Origin: Tricholoma matsutake
Taxonomy: Eukaryota > Basidiomycota > Agaricomycetes > Agaricales > Tricholomataceae
Direction: 5' to 3'
NCBI GenBank assembly: GCA_026075535.2
Contig: AP026544.2
Location: forward strand, 4,154,001 to 4,218,000
DNA length: 64,000 nucleotides
The notes beneath the pieces are model-generated. The model made no database searches, was not told where the DNA came from, and saw only the letters and a list, made by a program, of their open reading frames with translations. The position numbers and the translations under genes were made by a program. Shown here in pieces: positions 48,101 through 57,335 of this stretch (position 1 is the stretch's first letter; each line of letters starts with the position of its first letter).

Positions 48101-50030
48101 TTGGAAATTTTATGGTGCTTTTAGGCATTTTCCCTAGTGCCTCTTTGGATGGGTGTCCAAGTCGCCTATGCCAAGTCAAGTAGTCAGCGACATAAATAGT
48201 TGTGACATTAACCTTTTTGGTGCTCAATATATGAGTCCGAGCCCAATAGATCGTGTCATTCCTCCTTAGAGGGACACAATGCATGATTGGGTTTCCATGC
48301 TCGATAAATGAAATGTGTGCGGAGGAACCATGCACATCACTTCTGTCTTGTAAAAAGACCCCCATTGACATCAATCGAGTATTAATGTCGGGTATGTAGT
48401 AGACGGGGTATAACCGTGTTTCACGCATCTCTGACTTCCCGTGACATACTACCTGGTGTTTAATGAAGACTGCTCCTTTTCCTACTATATGAGTAGGACC
48501 AGTGGCCGTTTGGACCAAGGTAGAGTCCTTTCTTGGTAAAGGCTCATAAGAAGCGAAATCTTTTATTTCACCAGTGAAGTGTTTTGATGCGCCTGAATCC
48601 ATGATCCAGTCGGCACCTTTCTTACAATCTCCCTTTGCACACATAGCACATATATTAAGATCTAAATAATTCCATGATACATTTAATAGCGGTAAAATTT
48701 CACATGAAAAGTTCACTGTATTCATAGGAATATTAATCTTAGTGCTTGTGGCAGGGAAAAGAACTGACCTGTCATCATACGCCCCTGTATCAAGGGGTTC
48801 ATCGACGAGCATTTCATCGACAGCTTTCCACACTTCCTCATCAGACACCAGAGGTTCAGATCCGAGAAAGACAGTATCATCTTCTACCTCCTCGATCCTA
48901 GACTCGGGTTCTGGTTCTATCCTTCTTCTCTTTCCTTCTCGCACCGTCAGGTGCTCTTCCAGTGGTTGCAGATTTTTCGCACTGCACGGAAGTTGCATTT
49001 GCTCAAGGGTGTCTTGAGCTTGCTGATATTCGGCATAAACCAAACGAGAGGTAGAGGCCGCGCCCGTATATGCCTGTGCAGGCGGTCGGCGGCGAGGATC
49101 CCTTGTGGGAGTGTGTTCGCGTCTTTCGATGCACTGTATAAGCAGCATCGGCGGTATGATGGTGCCATTACCATTTATGGTGGTATAGGCTTTGGAGGCG
49201 AGGTGGGTATGTTTATCCTTCGGCTTCTCCTCCTTAGTCTTTCTGTCCCCACGTCGTCCACGCTTTCGGGACGAGTCTCCATTGCTGTTTTGCCCTTCTT
49301 TGGGCTGCCATTTGGGGTTTCCCTCTTTGCGCTTAACAGCAGAAAGTTTGTTGGCCTGAGGCTGGCCAGCGGGCTTTCCTACTGCTGTGCGCCTTGAGGC
49401 TTCAGCGACAATGGAGTCCTTGACATGTTTAAATGTCAAGGCGCTAGTAGCGGTTGTGTTAAGGACCATTGCGGACAAGGAATCGTACTCGCGCGGCATT
49501 GCAGCAAGTAGAATCATTGCTTGCACTAGCTCGGGGATGGCGACATTAGCAGCCATAAGGCGCTCAAATTTGTCTGCCATTCTAGCAATCTCCGGTGCAG
49601 GGTTCGCAGCCGGGATCTTGATCGCTATTGCGGACCTAAAGTCCGCGAAGACTTGGGAGAGGCCATCCACACCATAATCAGTGCGGATGAGATCCCACAC
49701 CTCCTCAGCAGTGTCCTTTGAGTTGGCACACTGCCGAATGGAGGGGGCCAGGCGGAGCACTAGGCTACCAATGGCCTGGTCATTTTTATTGCTCCAGGTC
49801 TGGAGCTTGGCATTAGCATCCGCTACCAAAATAGCGTTCGTCACTGTCAAGGGAGGCGCCGGGGGCGGTTTTTGCTCTGCCCCGCTAGTTATTTGCCAGA
49901 GGCCCTGAGACCTGAGCCACGCCTTCATTGAGTCGGCCCATTGAATGTAATTTGATCCATCGAAAGTTTGAATGAGTTTCTCAAGAGTTGAAGACATGAT
50001 TTTGTGGTGGCAGCTGTTAAAAGTGCTCAA
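45135..50030 (-). CDS. Copia gag-pol polyprotein (gag, protease, integrase, RT, RNase H), open but integrase-mutated
   Basis: 1631 codons without a stop. The true start may be the second Met at 49996 (MSSTLEKLIQTFDGSNYIQW). Order: gag (UBN2-like, LRSQGLWQITSG); a basic linker without a CCHC knuckle between gag and protease; protease DSGASKHFTG near residue 477; the pre-integrase WHRRLGHPS...CPGC; integrase core with HSDLKELP, then RVNPGGEF and HQQNGRAER; RT with YVDDGLFMG near 1315; RNase H with DSDWAAD, STEAEYM and DNQGS. RVNPGGEF has Asn where relatives have the second catalytic Asp (47790-47792), so integration should fail although all other catalytic residues remain. Confidence 0.94.
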   Translation of the reverse strand: MSTFNSCHHKIMSSTLEKLIQTFDGSNYIQWADSMKAWLRSQGLWQITSGAEQKPPPAPPLTVTNAILVADANAKLQTWSNKNDQAIGSLVLRLAPSIRQCANSKDTAEEVWDLIRTDYGVDGLSQVFADFRSAIAIKIPAANPAPEIARMADKFERLMAANVAIPELVQAMILLAAMPREYDSLSAMVLNTTATSALTFKHVKDSIVAEASRRTAVGKPAGQPQANKLSAVKRKEGNPKWQPKEGQNSNGDSSRKRGRRGDRKTKEEKPKDKHTHLASKAYTTINGNGTIIPPMLLIQCIERREHTPTRDPRRRPPAQAYTGAASTSRLVYAEYQQAQDTLEQMQLPCSAKNLQPLEEHLTVREGKRRRIEPEPESRIEEVEDDTVFLGSEPLVSDEEVWKAVDEMLVDEPLDTGAYDDRSVLFPATSTKINIPMNTVNFSCEILPLLNVSWNYLDLNICAMCAKGDCKKGADWIMDSGASKHFTGEIKDFASYEPLPRKDSTLVQTATGPTHIVGKGAVFIKHQVVCHGKSEMRETRLYPVYYIPDINTRLMSMGVFLQDRSDVHGSSAHISFIEHGNPIMHCVPLRRNDTIYWARTHILSTKKVNVTTIYVADYLTWHRRLGHPSKEALGKMPKSTIKFPRNLIIPKDKIICPGCAEGKMTSKSFPESDSRADKSFELIHSDLKELPVLSYHKHKYFIVFLDDKTSHIWVQCLRKKSDAAAAIRQFQAMAKTLYGATIKCWRVNPGGEFKDHELQKQLKDLGIKIEMSAPHVHQQNGRAERAIRTIMEKSQTLRFTACLPQSWWEFCIEHATHLYNRTPIRRLKWLTPFEDLTKVRPDLNNLKVFGCGAYVYLPKERRPTTLSPRLELMTYLGVEDGIKAYRFMRQNGTIFIGAMALFDETMFPCCPGAKTPAKTDLGDFPPPEPEDDDHSSGTDGDDPIPPQNLPLPPSLEDDDDDLPSEQKVHDNATNAPPPPPPVNTEDFCPRCEDQQEWQQLPRRSGRQRKIPNRPGNTYGEQRLPSDIERDIAHDRYWKKSVGQDSDHNRTRPRPQQQEPVAGPSLAPHESVPNSNNQEYDYPMGEPDKAGYIKKITKEGGDELIRWLLSKAVIPSSGKSLVPNQFHNIARLPRQQQLEWKHACREELEALRKRQVYDIVDLPHDQKTIKNRWVFSVKSDGRKRARLVAKGFSQVEGVDFDEIFSPVVRYETVRLMFALASLEGMYMTGLDVKTAFLYGKLDEEIYMDQPEGFRLEGKERKVMCLRRALYGLKQASLAWWKELEAFMRTIGFVRASSDAGIFIHKDPKTGSIIIALVYVDDGLFMGKNKKLVDEKKNACLKHWECRSTEKVMEFLGMRITQTATKVKLDQTEYLAKVLERFKMTNAKVAPTPLPTGYKPSENTATPNVALRSKYQSVIGSLLYLMLRMRPDIAYAVIKMLQFSANPSQEHLDKAMYIMRYLVGTQKYSIVYDGEKSEGLQAFTDSDWAADTVKRRSTTGYFATLASGIVCWQSRLQKTVALSSTEAEYMALSDTCRQIVWIESLFQELGYTLKHIPICADNQGSIFIGSNPVQERRTKHIDICYHYTRKCIENDKVTVVFIPGSDNPADMFTKNLGAVLFRKFRDSLRITFEI

Positions 50031-50225
50031 TCAGTCTTTTTACTCAATAAAACACATTTAACGTTCTCAGGAGAAAACACTCCTTCAGAGTGATTAACCC
50101 TAGTCAACCTAGGTTTTATGTGCAGCTTGCAGGGAGCGCAATGCAGCTTACGAAGAGTGCAAGGTTATAATTTGGAGACGATGAAGTCAACATCGTTCGC
50201 AGCCAATTAAGGCGCATTTGCGACG

Positions 50226-50246
50226 TGCCCAGCAGGGCCCATAGCC
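50226..50246 (-). other. Primer-binding site of the copia element (half-tRNA type, initiator Met)
   Basis: Just inside the 5' LTR the minus strand reads GGCTATGGGCCCTGCTGGG. The TATGGGCCC core is complementary to the anticodon arm of eukaryotic initiator tRNA-Met, as in copia-type elements primed by a half-tRNA fragment instead of the 3' CCA end. Complementarity is partial and judged from memory of the tRNA. Confidence 0.5.
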
Positions 50247-50520
50247 TGTTGGAGCAGACTATATATGCTGCACAGTGGAAGAGACAACACGTTCCTTACA
50301 ACCTACCTGGGGTTTACTTAGACTTACAGCTAGGGTTAGCAGAGGTAAGAATACTGTATTCCTACTATGGTACAGGTTCTCCTTATATACATAATAATAA
50401 GGATGTCACATGACTCAGGAATGTGTTTACTGCATGTATGTGCAGTAAGCGCAGTAACATGCGTATGCTGCATATATTGCCTCATGTATACAGCATGCAT
50501 CACTGGGATTAATTTCAACA
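50247..50520 (-). repeat. 5' LTR of the copia element (274 bp)
   Basis: Same length as its partner. Differences include CACA/CACG, ACGG/ATGG and GCGC/GTGC, all CpG-type transitions. Confidence 0.94.
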
Positions 50521-50525
50521 GTACC

Positions 50526-51215
50526 GACTCCTAAAGATCAAACTTCTTGCTTCAACCACTTATCACCCACCAACTGACAGCCAGACTGAGTGAGTCAACC
50601 AGGAACTGAAGCAGTACATCCACATCTTTGTCAATAAACGCTAGGATGATTGGGACGATCTTCTCCCCTTGGCCAAGTTTGGATACAACAACCATGTCCA
50701 TGCTTTCATTCAACAGACTCCTTTTCTCTTAGACACTGGACAACATCCACACATGGGATTTGAACCTTGCCAAACTCCCTCACACATCAAGACAGTGAAT
50801 AAGTTTATAGAACACATGCGGGATAGCTTGGAGGAGGCAAAGGCAGCCTTAGCAAAGGCAGACTCTACCCAGTCTTCTATATTGTCAAACTCCTTTTAGT
50901 TCCCCCAGATCCATTCCCAGGATGCCATTTACACCCACCACCACCACCTACAGTGATCGAGAGAGAACCCCAATATAAAGTTGAGTCAATCTTGAACAGC
51001 CATTTGCGTCGAGGAAAACTCCAGTATTTGGTGCATTGAAAGGGTTATGGGTATGAGGAGAACTCATGGGTCAAAGAGTCTGATGTGAATGTCCCTCGGT
51101 TAGTCAAGGAATTCCACTGACGGCACAATGCTGCACTATATCGCATTCAAGTCATGGACTTTGGTCATATGTGATTTCAAATGCATCGGAGCAATGCATC
51201 TTAGAGAGGGGGTGA
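50526..51215 (+). pseudogene. Gypsy D pol, downstream part (C-terminal integrase, chromodomain)
   Basis: Resumes after the copia target duplication: KLLASTTYHPPTDSQTE with the integrase Glu, then VNQELKQYIHIF, MGFEPCQTPS and a chromodomain (YKVESILNSHLRRGKLQYLV, YEENSWV) near 50975-51120. Stops at about 50590, 50643 and 51040. A purine-rich GAGAGGGGGTGA tract (51204-51215) precedes the 3' LTR. Confidence 0.85.
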
Positions 51216-51641
51216 TGTAAGGGGATTAGAGGAGTGCCCTGTGTGTTTCTTCTATTTTTTATGTTTATTCTATATTTTTCCTTACTTCATTTTCTTTTAT
51301 TCTTCATTTTTTATGATTTTTCCAGATTTTATTACTAATTTGCTCTTTTTATTATGTTTGTGCATGTGGACAGTTTTATATTTAGAGGTGGAGCACCCCT
51401 TCTGACATCTACTCCTTGATATGATGTCATTCGGTGGCCTTGATTTGTCTATCTCTGCCTTTTCTATTTTTAGATTATTATTTGATTTTTATCGTCTTCA
51501 CATATACTGGGCATCAGCAAGGGGATCCTTAGAGTTTTCTCTTTAGATTTCCCTTTGCTAAATTTGTCCCCAATCCATGTACTATGTAGTATAATTTTAA
51601 CTTTAGATTTTATTTTGCTAGAGGCTGAGGTTGCTCTTATA
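51216..51641 (+). repeat. 3' LTR of gypsy D (426 bp)
   Basis: TGTAAGGGG...CTCTTATA, without the insertion present in the 5' LTR. TGCAC follows. Confidence 0.9.
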
Positions 51642-51759
51642 TGCACTACAATTATCAGGCTCTAACTAGCGCTTTGAGACATGGGAAAAGAGGAGAGGCA
51701 AGTCTGTGGATAATATTATGTTGGCTTTTCTAAACATTCTCTTGGGCATAGGTGCTGGT

Positions 51760-52410
51760 ACTGCTCAAAATATCTCTGGAGAAGAAGTAAGAATATCTAT
51801 TAAAAAATGTTTTATACATAAAGAATTTTTATTTTATCTATATGAATTCTTTTTAAAGAAAGGATACTATAGTAATATTAAACCTAGAAATTTTTCAAGA
51901 TTTATTAAAAATATAAATAAGAGATATGATGGTTTTGAATTTAATATCTATACATTTAGAAATTTAATATAGATATATAAATCTTTTTATAAACAAGGGA
52001 AAAAAAGAATACCACTTAACATAGAAAAATTTATCACACTATTAACTTTAGCAATCTGAATAAGTGATGCTGGTGATTTTTGTAATACTTTGACATTAAG
52101 AGAAAAAAATTTAATTTAAATTGCAGTATAAAACTTTAAAAAATAAAAATAAAAACCCTAAAAAATAAATATTCTAATTATATATTTGTTAAAGAAAATT
52201 CTATTTCTAATTTAAGAGCTTTTATTTTACCTCATATATATAATTTTATGTATTATAAATTAGGTTTAGTGAAAAAATTTATATAATTTATTGTTTATTT
52301 ATTTGTGTTATTGATTATTATATCTATATTCTATCCTTTTTTTCTATAGTTATTTGTATAAATATTTTTATTTAAATAAAAATAAAAATTAAGTTTTAAA
52401 TAGAAAGTTT
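51760..52410 (+). pseudogene. Nuclear copy of a mitochondrial LAGLIDADG homing-endonuclease ORF (NUMT)
   Basis: This block is far more AT-rich than anything around it. In one frame it reads HKEFLFYLYEFFLKKGYYS, RYDGFEFNIYTFRNL, then YKSFYKQGKKRIPLNIEKF and TLAI-W-ISDAGDF, where the Trp is encoded by TGA, as in the fungal mitochondrial code. These are conserved pieces of LAGLIDADG endonucleases from mitochondrial introns. One TAG (about 51970) and later frame loss show decay. The left boundary is uncertain and may lie nearer 51680; the right edge is the abrupt return to normal composition near 52410. Transfer from the mitochondrion is the simplest explanation. Confidence 0.82.
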
Positions 52411-52789
52411 GCTGTATTTGGCCTCTCCCTTGGCCTCCTAGTCCTACAGATCATATGCAAATGTTCCAACAGTGTTGTGTCTGCACCAAAAGATCCTTTG
52501 AACTAGAGTGGTGGCCAGCAAGTATTAGCCCTGGAGTTAATCTGTGCACCACTGTCATATATTTCAATACTCATGAAAATTGGAAGAGTCTTTTCTAACT
52601 CTTGATCCTTGCGATGAATGATTGTTAAAAAGATGAGCATACAAAATGTGAAAACAATCCATACTAGTTGGTCCTATTACAAGAAGAGAAAGCTCTTTAT
52701 CAACCACCATTTTAATTCTTACTTTTGTTGTAATGCACAATGAGTACTAGTCTAGAGCTTACCAGGATGGCTTTAACAGCAGGATATGA

Positions 52790-54142
52790 AACAAGTGACT
52801 GTAATATTGCTACTGCTCCATAGCTTTTTCTCGTTGCCATTGAAAATTGCTCTTGGCCTAATTTACAGGCTCATATTAAAACCCTTATCTGGTTAGAACA
52901 TTTGGCATGCATTGTGATTAACGAAATACATTTGCTAGAAAAGCATGAGTCATTCAGACTTTGCATGAGAAGCCTACCTTTCTTGGGATTGTTTGCCATC
53001 TTGATTATTATTATGATGGCAACATGTCCTCCAACTCTTGAGAAGACATTTTTAAAAGACTTGAAAGAAAAATTTACCATGTAATTTGAAGAAGCACTGA
53101 CTAGCCCAAAATTTCTCAGAAAATGATCTCAATTCAAGATGACCCCAACAACTTTGAGGACATGGTTGAAAAAAACATCATCTCTGCGACCAGTCACTTA
53201 CAGGATGCTGAATGTGCCCTCCTCTTCTGCAACTTCCATGATGAATATAATCAATCACATGGCCAAAAAGCTGGATTGAAAGCCATATCATTTATCCATT
53301 CAGATTGCTGAGCACTCAGAAGAAATAAAGGCATGGAAAGGTGGAGTTGTTACTAAATTAGCATGCACCTCAATGCTTAACTGTTGCTTTGATTACCTGA
53401 GCATTCACTATGTTTTTCACTTGGGTCCTCCTAGAGATGTTATTGATTACTATTGGCCATACACATTGAAATGGTGGTGTTGGAAAATCTATTGTCTATT
53501 TCAATCCAATGTCATTGTCTGGATGGTATCGGAGTCTCCTGCACAATGATTCCTGGTGCACAACTCTGTGACATTTGTTCTGCTTAATCAAGTTGCCAAC
53601 CACCAGATTCTGCCCTGTATCATATTCTGGATCACTTGGTCTCCCCCTTACCTTCGAGTCAGCCAACCTTGCTTGGACAGATCAAGTGGAACAAAACATC
53701 TATGCATTTGCCACCCGACCCAGTCCACCAACCTGCTCTTTTAGCCATGTTCACAATTCACCTTGCAGCAGCAAATGCCAGCCTTGCATTCAGGCAAGTG
53801 AGATCAACATGTGCTGAAGAACTAGGACACCATATTCATGTCACATCTGATAATTTTAAGAAATCATGTGTTAACTGTTACAATGAAGTTTGGAAAAAGT
53901 GGGAGTCAAGTTTGTCTCTTCCTGTTGGCTGCTGCTTTTATTGCAGTTGTCTCCAAAAGGTTTGGAGCATTGAGCAACTTTTGGACTTTGGTTCACAGCT
54001 CACACCACCTCCTTCTAAATGGTTTACTTGTCAGATTCTAGCCAAAAGTTACATGTCCATGACTATCCAAATGATCAGGACTGTCATTGGGTGGCTGTAC
54101 TCAAGCCTGTTGCATTCCTTGTCTTTCATGTTCCAATCTTGA
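52790..54142 (+). pseudogene. RecQ-like DNA helicase pseudogene
   Basis: Fragments in shifting frames match the RecQ helicase core: LACIVINEIHLLEKHESFR (decayed DEAH box, about 52905), MATCPPTLEKTFLKDL (motif III, about 53020), FEDMVEKNI and CALLFCNFHDE (about 53155-53240), EIKAWKGGVVTKLACTSML (about 53315-53375) and VFHLGPPRDVIDYYW (about 53415-53455). A C-terminal extension with CAEELGHHIHVTSDNFKKSC runs to 54142. Many stops and frame changes rule out function. RecQ-family genes are multicopy in some fungal genomes, often near telomeres; here it sits directly after the NUMT. Confidence 0.75.
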
Positions 54143-54699
54143 TTCAAAGTCTTTTTCTGTTAAATGTATGATTCACTATCTCTCTATTTTACTTCTATCC
54201 TACTTCTATTCCATGTCCTATCACTGTTGAGAAATACACCGTGAGCATCTGCAAATGCCATATTACCAAATACAGACGTCGGCATGTTTTTGATGCAGCT
54301 GCTATATTTAGCATGCCCCCTTTGAGATGCGGGTACGGATCCACACAGTAGATACCTTTATGATACTCTTTCTTTTATTTAACAGGATACTTATATACAG
54401 TAAATAGTTGTACGACCACCTTAGTCACTTATACAATGACTGAGGTGAGTAACAATATTATTACTTAGTTAAGAATGATTACTTACTGTACCTATAGTTC
54501 ATTCTTGTATACGCTAGATACAGTAATCATGAATGAACTCCAGGTACTGTACTTTTTATTGTCTCATATAATATATAGTTGCTCACTCTGGACTCCAGCT
54601 GTTCAGTCTATCTGAGTCTCCCTTCACAGTTGCTAGATTAAACTGCACTAAAGGCAACCTCAGACTTTAGCATTTTCAACACTCAAAAGGCGGTGGTAA
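54143..54699. other. Unassigned AT-rich region
   Basis: No gene. A TGTTGAG...TTTCAACA interval (54226-54681) has LTR-like ends but no matching target duplication. It contains an inverted pair GTTCATTC/GAATGAAC near 54500-54540. Confidence 0.35.
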
Positions 54700-56165
54700 A
54701 CAGATGGGTGTCCCAGGTGTCATCCTCAGGTTGTTTCTGACGTTGATGAGAAGCTATAAAGTTCCCATCAATGGCAAAAGACCGAGTATAAAACCATCTA
54801 AATATCTTTAGTGTTTATCAGAGACTTGGTGTAAAAGTAGTGCTTACTGTTCTTCATCATTCTTCCAATCTTCTGGCAAATTAATCCCAACCTGTGGACA
54901 GGCGGGGCAAAGGACAGCAAGATCCTTAAGTCCTGGAGTTTTAACATTATGCCCAAAATCAATGCCACTTCAGATGCTTGAGGTTTTGGAATTGCCTTGT
55001 ACATCGGAGAAGTTTCCAATATTGGTCCTGAGAGATTACATGAGTATTAGTGTTGGGATGATCAGTATTTTAATGGGTGGGATGGAGCTTACTGGAATAG
55101 TTTCAGGAAAGCATGTGGATGTAAATCTCCTCAGCTTCTAGTAGTAATGCCAAGCAGAGGATTTGCACTCCTGGTTTTTGGCAAGAAAGGAATCTAGACC
55201 TTCAAATGTGAACAAGGTCTTAACTTGCTTGAAGAAGGCAGAGAAGAAGTGCAGATCAAGGGCCTGTATATCATCAGGTATGTGTCCAGGACACCTGCAC
55301 TATTGGATCAGAAGATAGTGGACACCATTGCTATGAACAATGACTAGTACATTCTTCGCATAGGTAGTTTTATCCCTAACATCTCTCTCCAGCAACAATC
55401 TGTTGTTATTCAATTCCATTTGAGAGAAAGGAACTGAGCCGAACTTGAGGTCATTATCATCATCATCCAATAACTCAGATGAGAGATCAGGAAGGCCAAA
55501 TGGCCATTCATCCTCACCTTCGTCTTGGTGGGAGTCATCGCTGGGATTTGAGGGGCATAGCTTCCCACTATAACCAAAATGAAGGATAAAACCAGCCTGT
55601 AGAAGGGTGGAATCTTTGAAGTACTCATTTTCCCAGTGTTGAATCTTGTGAAAGGAGTTGTTCCAATGAGCCTTCTAACAATAGTCCTTGCAAAACATTG
55701 AATGTCCAAGACAGTCCAAACAATGTCAGTCTCCCGATGACCCACAGCTGCTGTAAAGCATCTCAATCGGAGGCACCTCAGATGAGAGAATATGTGCTAA
55801 ATAGAACTTCCTTTTATGCAGGTAATCCCTCATGTAGTCATTTTGTGACTGAATACAAAAGGTCAAAAAGGTATCGAGGGCCAAATGGGTAATGCTCTCA
55901 CCTTAGACTTTGGAAGTTGAAGGGGTTCTAAGAGCACATCATCAAAGTTAATATTTTGTCTATCTTCAACTGAAATCAAGGGAGTCAATCCATTGATAGG
56001 TTTGGAAGGGGACTTGGATGGGGACACAGAGGAGTGTAAATTTTGCTTGCTAACTTTCATCTTCTTTACCAGGCCTCGAGCTGTGTAATAGCTGGTAGTG
56101 CTGATAATTAGAGTGTCACCACTAGCTATATTTCTGAGATTAGGATTGAATCTCTTGCTAGGCAT
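54700..56165 (-). pseudogene. KDZ-family transposase, N-terminal half with CxC2-like cysteine cluster
   Basis: Starts MPSKRFNPNLRN at 56165. Downstream segments in changing frames match the CxC2 region of KDZ (Kyakuja-Dileera-Zisupton) proteins of agaricomycetes: HCLDCLGHSMFCKDC near 55740-55690, HWENEYFKDSTLLQAGFILH near 55645-55585, YAKNVLVIVHSNGVHYL near 55360-55315, DDIQALDLHFFSAFFKQ near 55275-55230, and CPACPQ-like residues near 54900. A stop after SSGD and others interrupt it. The catalytic C-terminal half is absent. Confidence 0.75.
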
Positions 56166-56385
56166 GAGATGTTGGTTGCTTGTGTGAACTGCTGACTAAT
56201 CATCAATCATTGGATGTGAGGGTCCCAGGGCAATTCGGACCTGTTGGGGGGTAACCTGCTGGTGGGTGCCAAAGAAATTTATTCACTGTCATACCTGGAA
56301 TCCTTAATTAATCACTTTATGATTATCGATATCGACTGATCGATAGATGCCTATGATAGTTATTTCAAGAGCATTCCAATGAAAT

Positions 56386-57335
56386 GTGCAAATCATCACC
56401 ATGTTTTCTCCCCATCAGCAAAATTCCTCACAGCAAGAGCTTTTTGCTCAAATTGCTCAGCAACTTGTTGGTCTGATTGTCAACATTGTCATTTCTGAAA
56501 CCTTGAAGATTATACAGCAGTATTATTTCAAGGAGCCATGTTACACGTCAATTCTCACAGGACAGGCTTGGGTCAATGAACTACTCCACAGTCATCCAAA
56601 GCGCATTTGCACAGCTCTTGAAATGAATAAGCAAGTTTTCAGGGCTCTCTTGTCTGAATTACAAGGGATAGGCCATAGGGATTCCAAGTACATCACTCTC
56701 AAAGAGCAGCTTGCTATTTTTCTATATTGTTGTGCCACTGGTCTTCCTATCTGCCATCTTGAGGAATGGTTTCAACATGCTCCCGAGACAATATCTGTGT
56801 AAAGAATTCATTTATTTCTGCTATCATCATTTTAGACTTATAGGTTCACAGATACTTCCATAAAATGGCTTGTATCTTTGCATTTACTCCATTCAATTCC
56901 AAATATATAAAACAAATATCCCCCAATGATCCACCTTCATCACGACTTTTCAACAATCTGAAATTATGGCCTTTTCTCTGATGTGCCCTTAGGGCAATCA
57001 ATGGTAGCCACATCCATGCCACTGCTTGTGCTGAGTATCATGAAGTGTGGTGCAACCAAAAGGGCTTCATATCACAGAACTGCTTGTTCTGTTGTTTGTT
57101 CGATCTTTTTTTCACATATGTCCTTACTGGATGGGAGGGCTCTGTGTCAGATGCCCGAGTTTATGAAAGTGCAATCTCTGATGATCTAATCATACATGAG
57201 GGATTGTATCTCCTTGCCTATTTGTGGCATACCGTGACCTTAACGGCAATGAGACAATTCATTAATTTCATCTGGCTAACTCTGTTCCCTCTCCTGATCT
57301 GTATTTCCATGGGTCAGTGGTACACACAACTTTGA
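56386..57335 (+). pseudogene. PIF/Harbinger-type DDE transposase remnant
   Basis: The first part is open (MFSPHQQN... to about 56802) and has YTSILTGQAWVNELLHSHP, FRALLSELQGIG, KEQLAIFLYCCATGL and FQHAPETIS, as in HARBI1/DDE_4 proteins. A stop and frameshifts follow. Next come SPNDPPSSRLFNNLKLWPF, ALRAINGSHIHA and FTYVLTGWEGSVSDARVYESA. The first catalytic Asp of the DGSH motif is Asn (57000-57002). The third acidic residue region is not clear. It starts 220 bp from the divergent KDZ remnant. Confidence 0.82.

Larger units (their letters stand above)
44823..50520 (-). mobile_element. Ty1/copia retrotransposon nested in integrase of gypsy D
   Basis: 274-bp LTRs at 44823-45096 and 50247-50520 (TGTTGGAGC...TTTCAACA in plus orientation), flanked by GTACC (44818-44822 and 50521-50525). 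One minus-strand ORF of 1631 codons (50030-45135) fills the interior. I count about 7 LTR differences, all transitions. This is the youngest-looking retroelement in the window, yet its integrase has lost a catalytic Asp. Confidence 0.96.
39838..51641 (+). mobile_element. Ty3/gypsy chromodomain retrotransposon D, host of a copia element and an LTR-like insert
   Basis: LTRs at 39838-40522 and 51216-51641 start TGTAARGGG and end CTTATA. Flanks are TACAC (39833-39837) and TGCAC (51642-51646), a 5-bp duplication with one transition. The 5' LTR is longer only because of a 254-bp insert plus its 5-bp duplication: without these both LTRs are 426 bp. Gag-pol is on the plus strand and is split in integrase by the copia element 44823-50520. 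Many stops; the element is dead. Confidence 0.9.

Noticed and set aside
54226..54681. TGTTGAG...TTTCAACA interval that looks like a solo LTR
   Set aside because: Ends fit, but no 5-bp target duplication (ATCAC versus CTCAA) and no partner LTR in the window.
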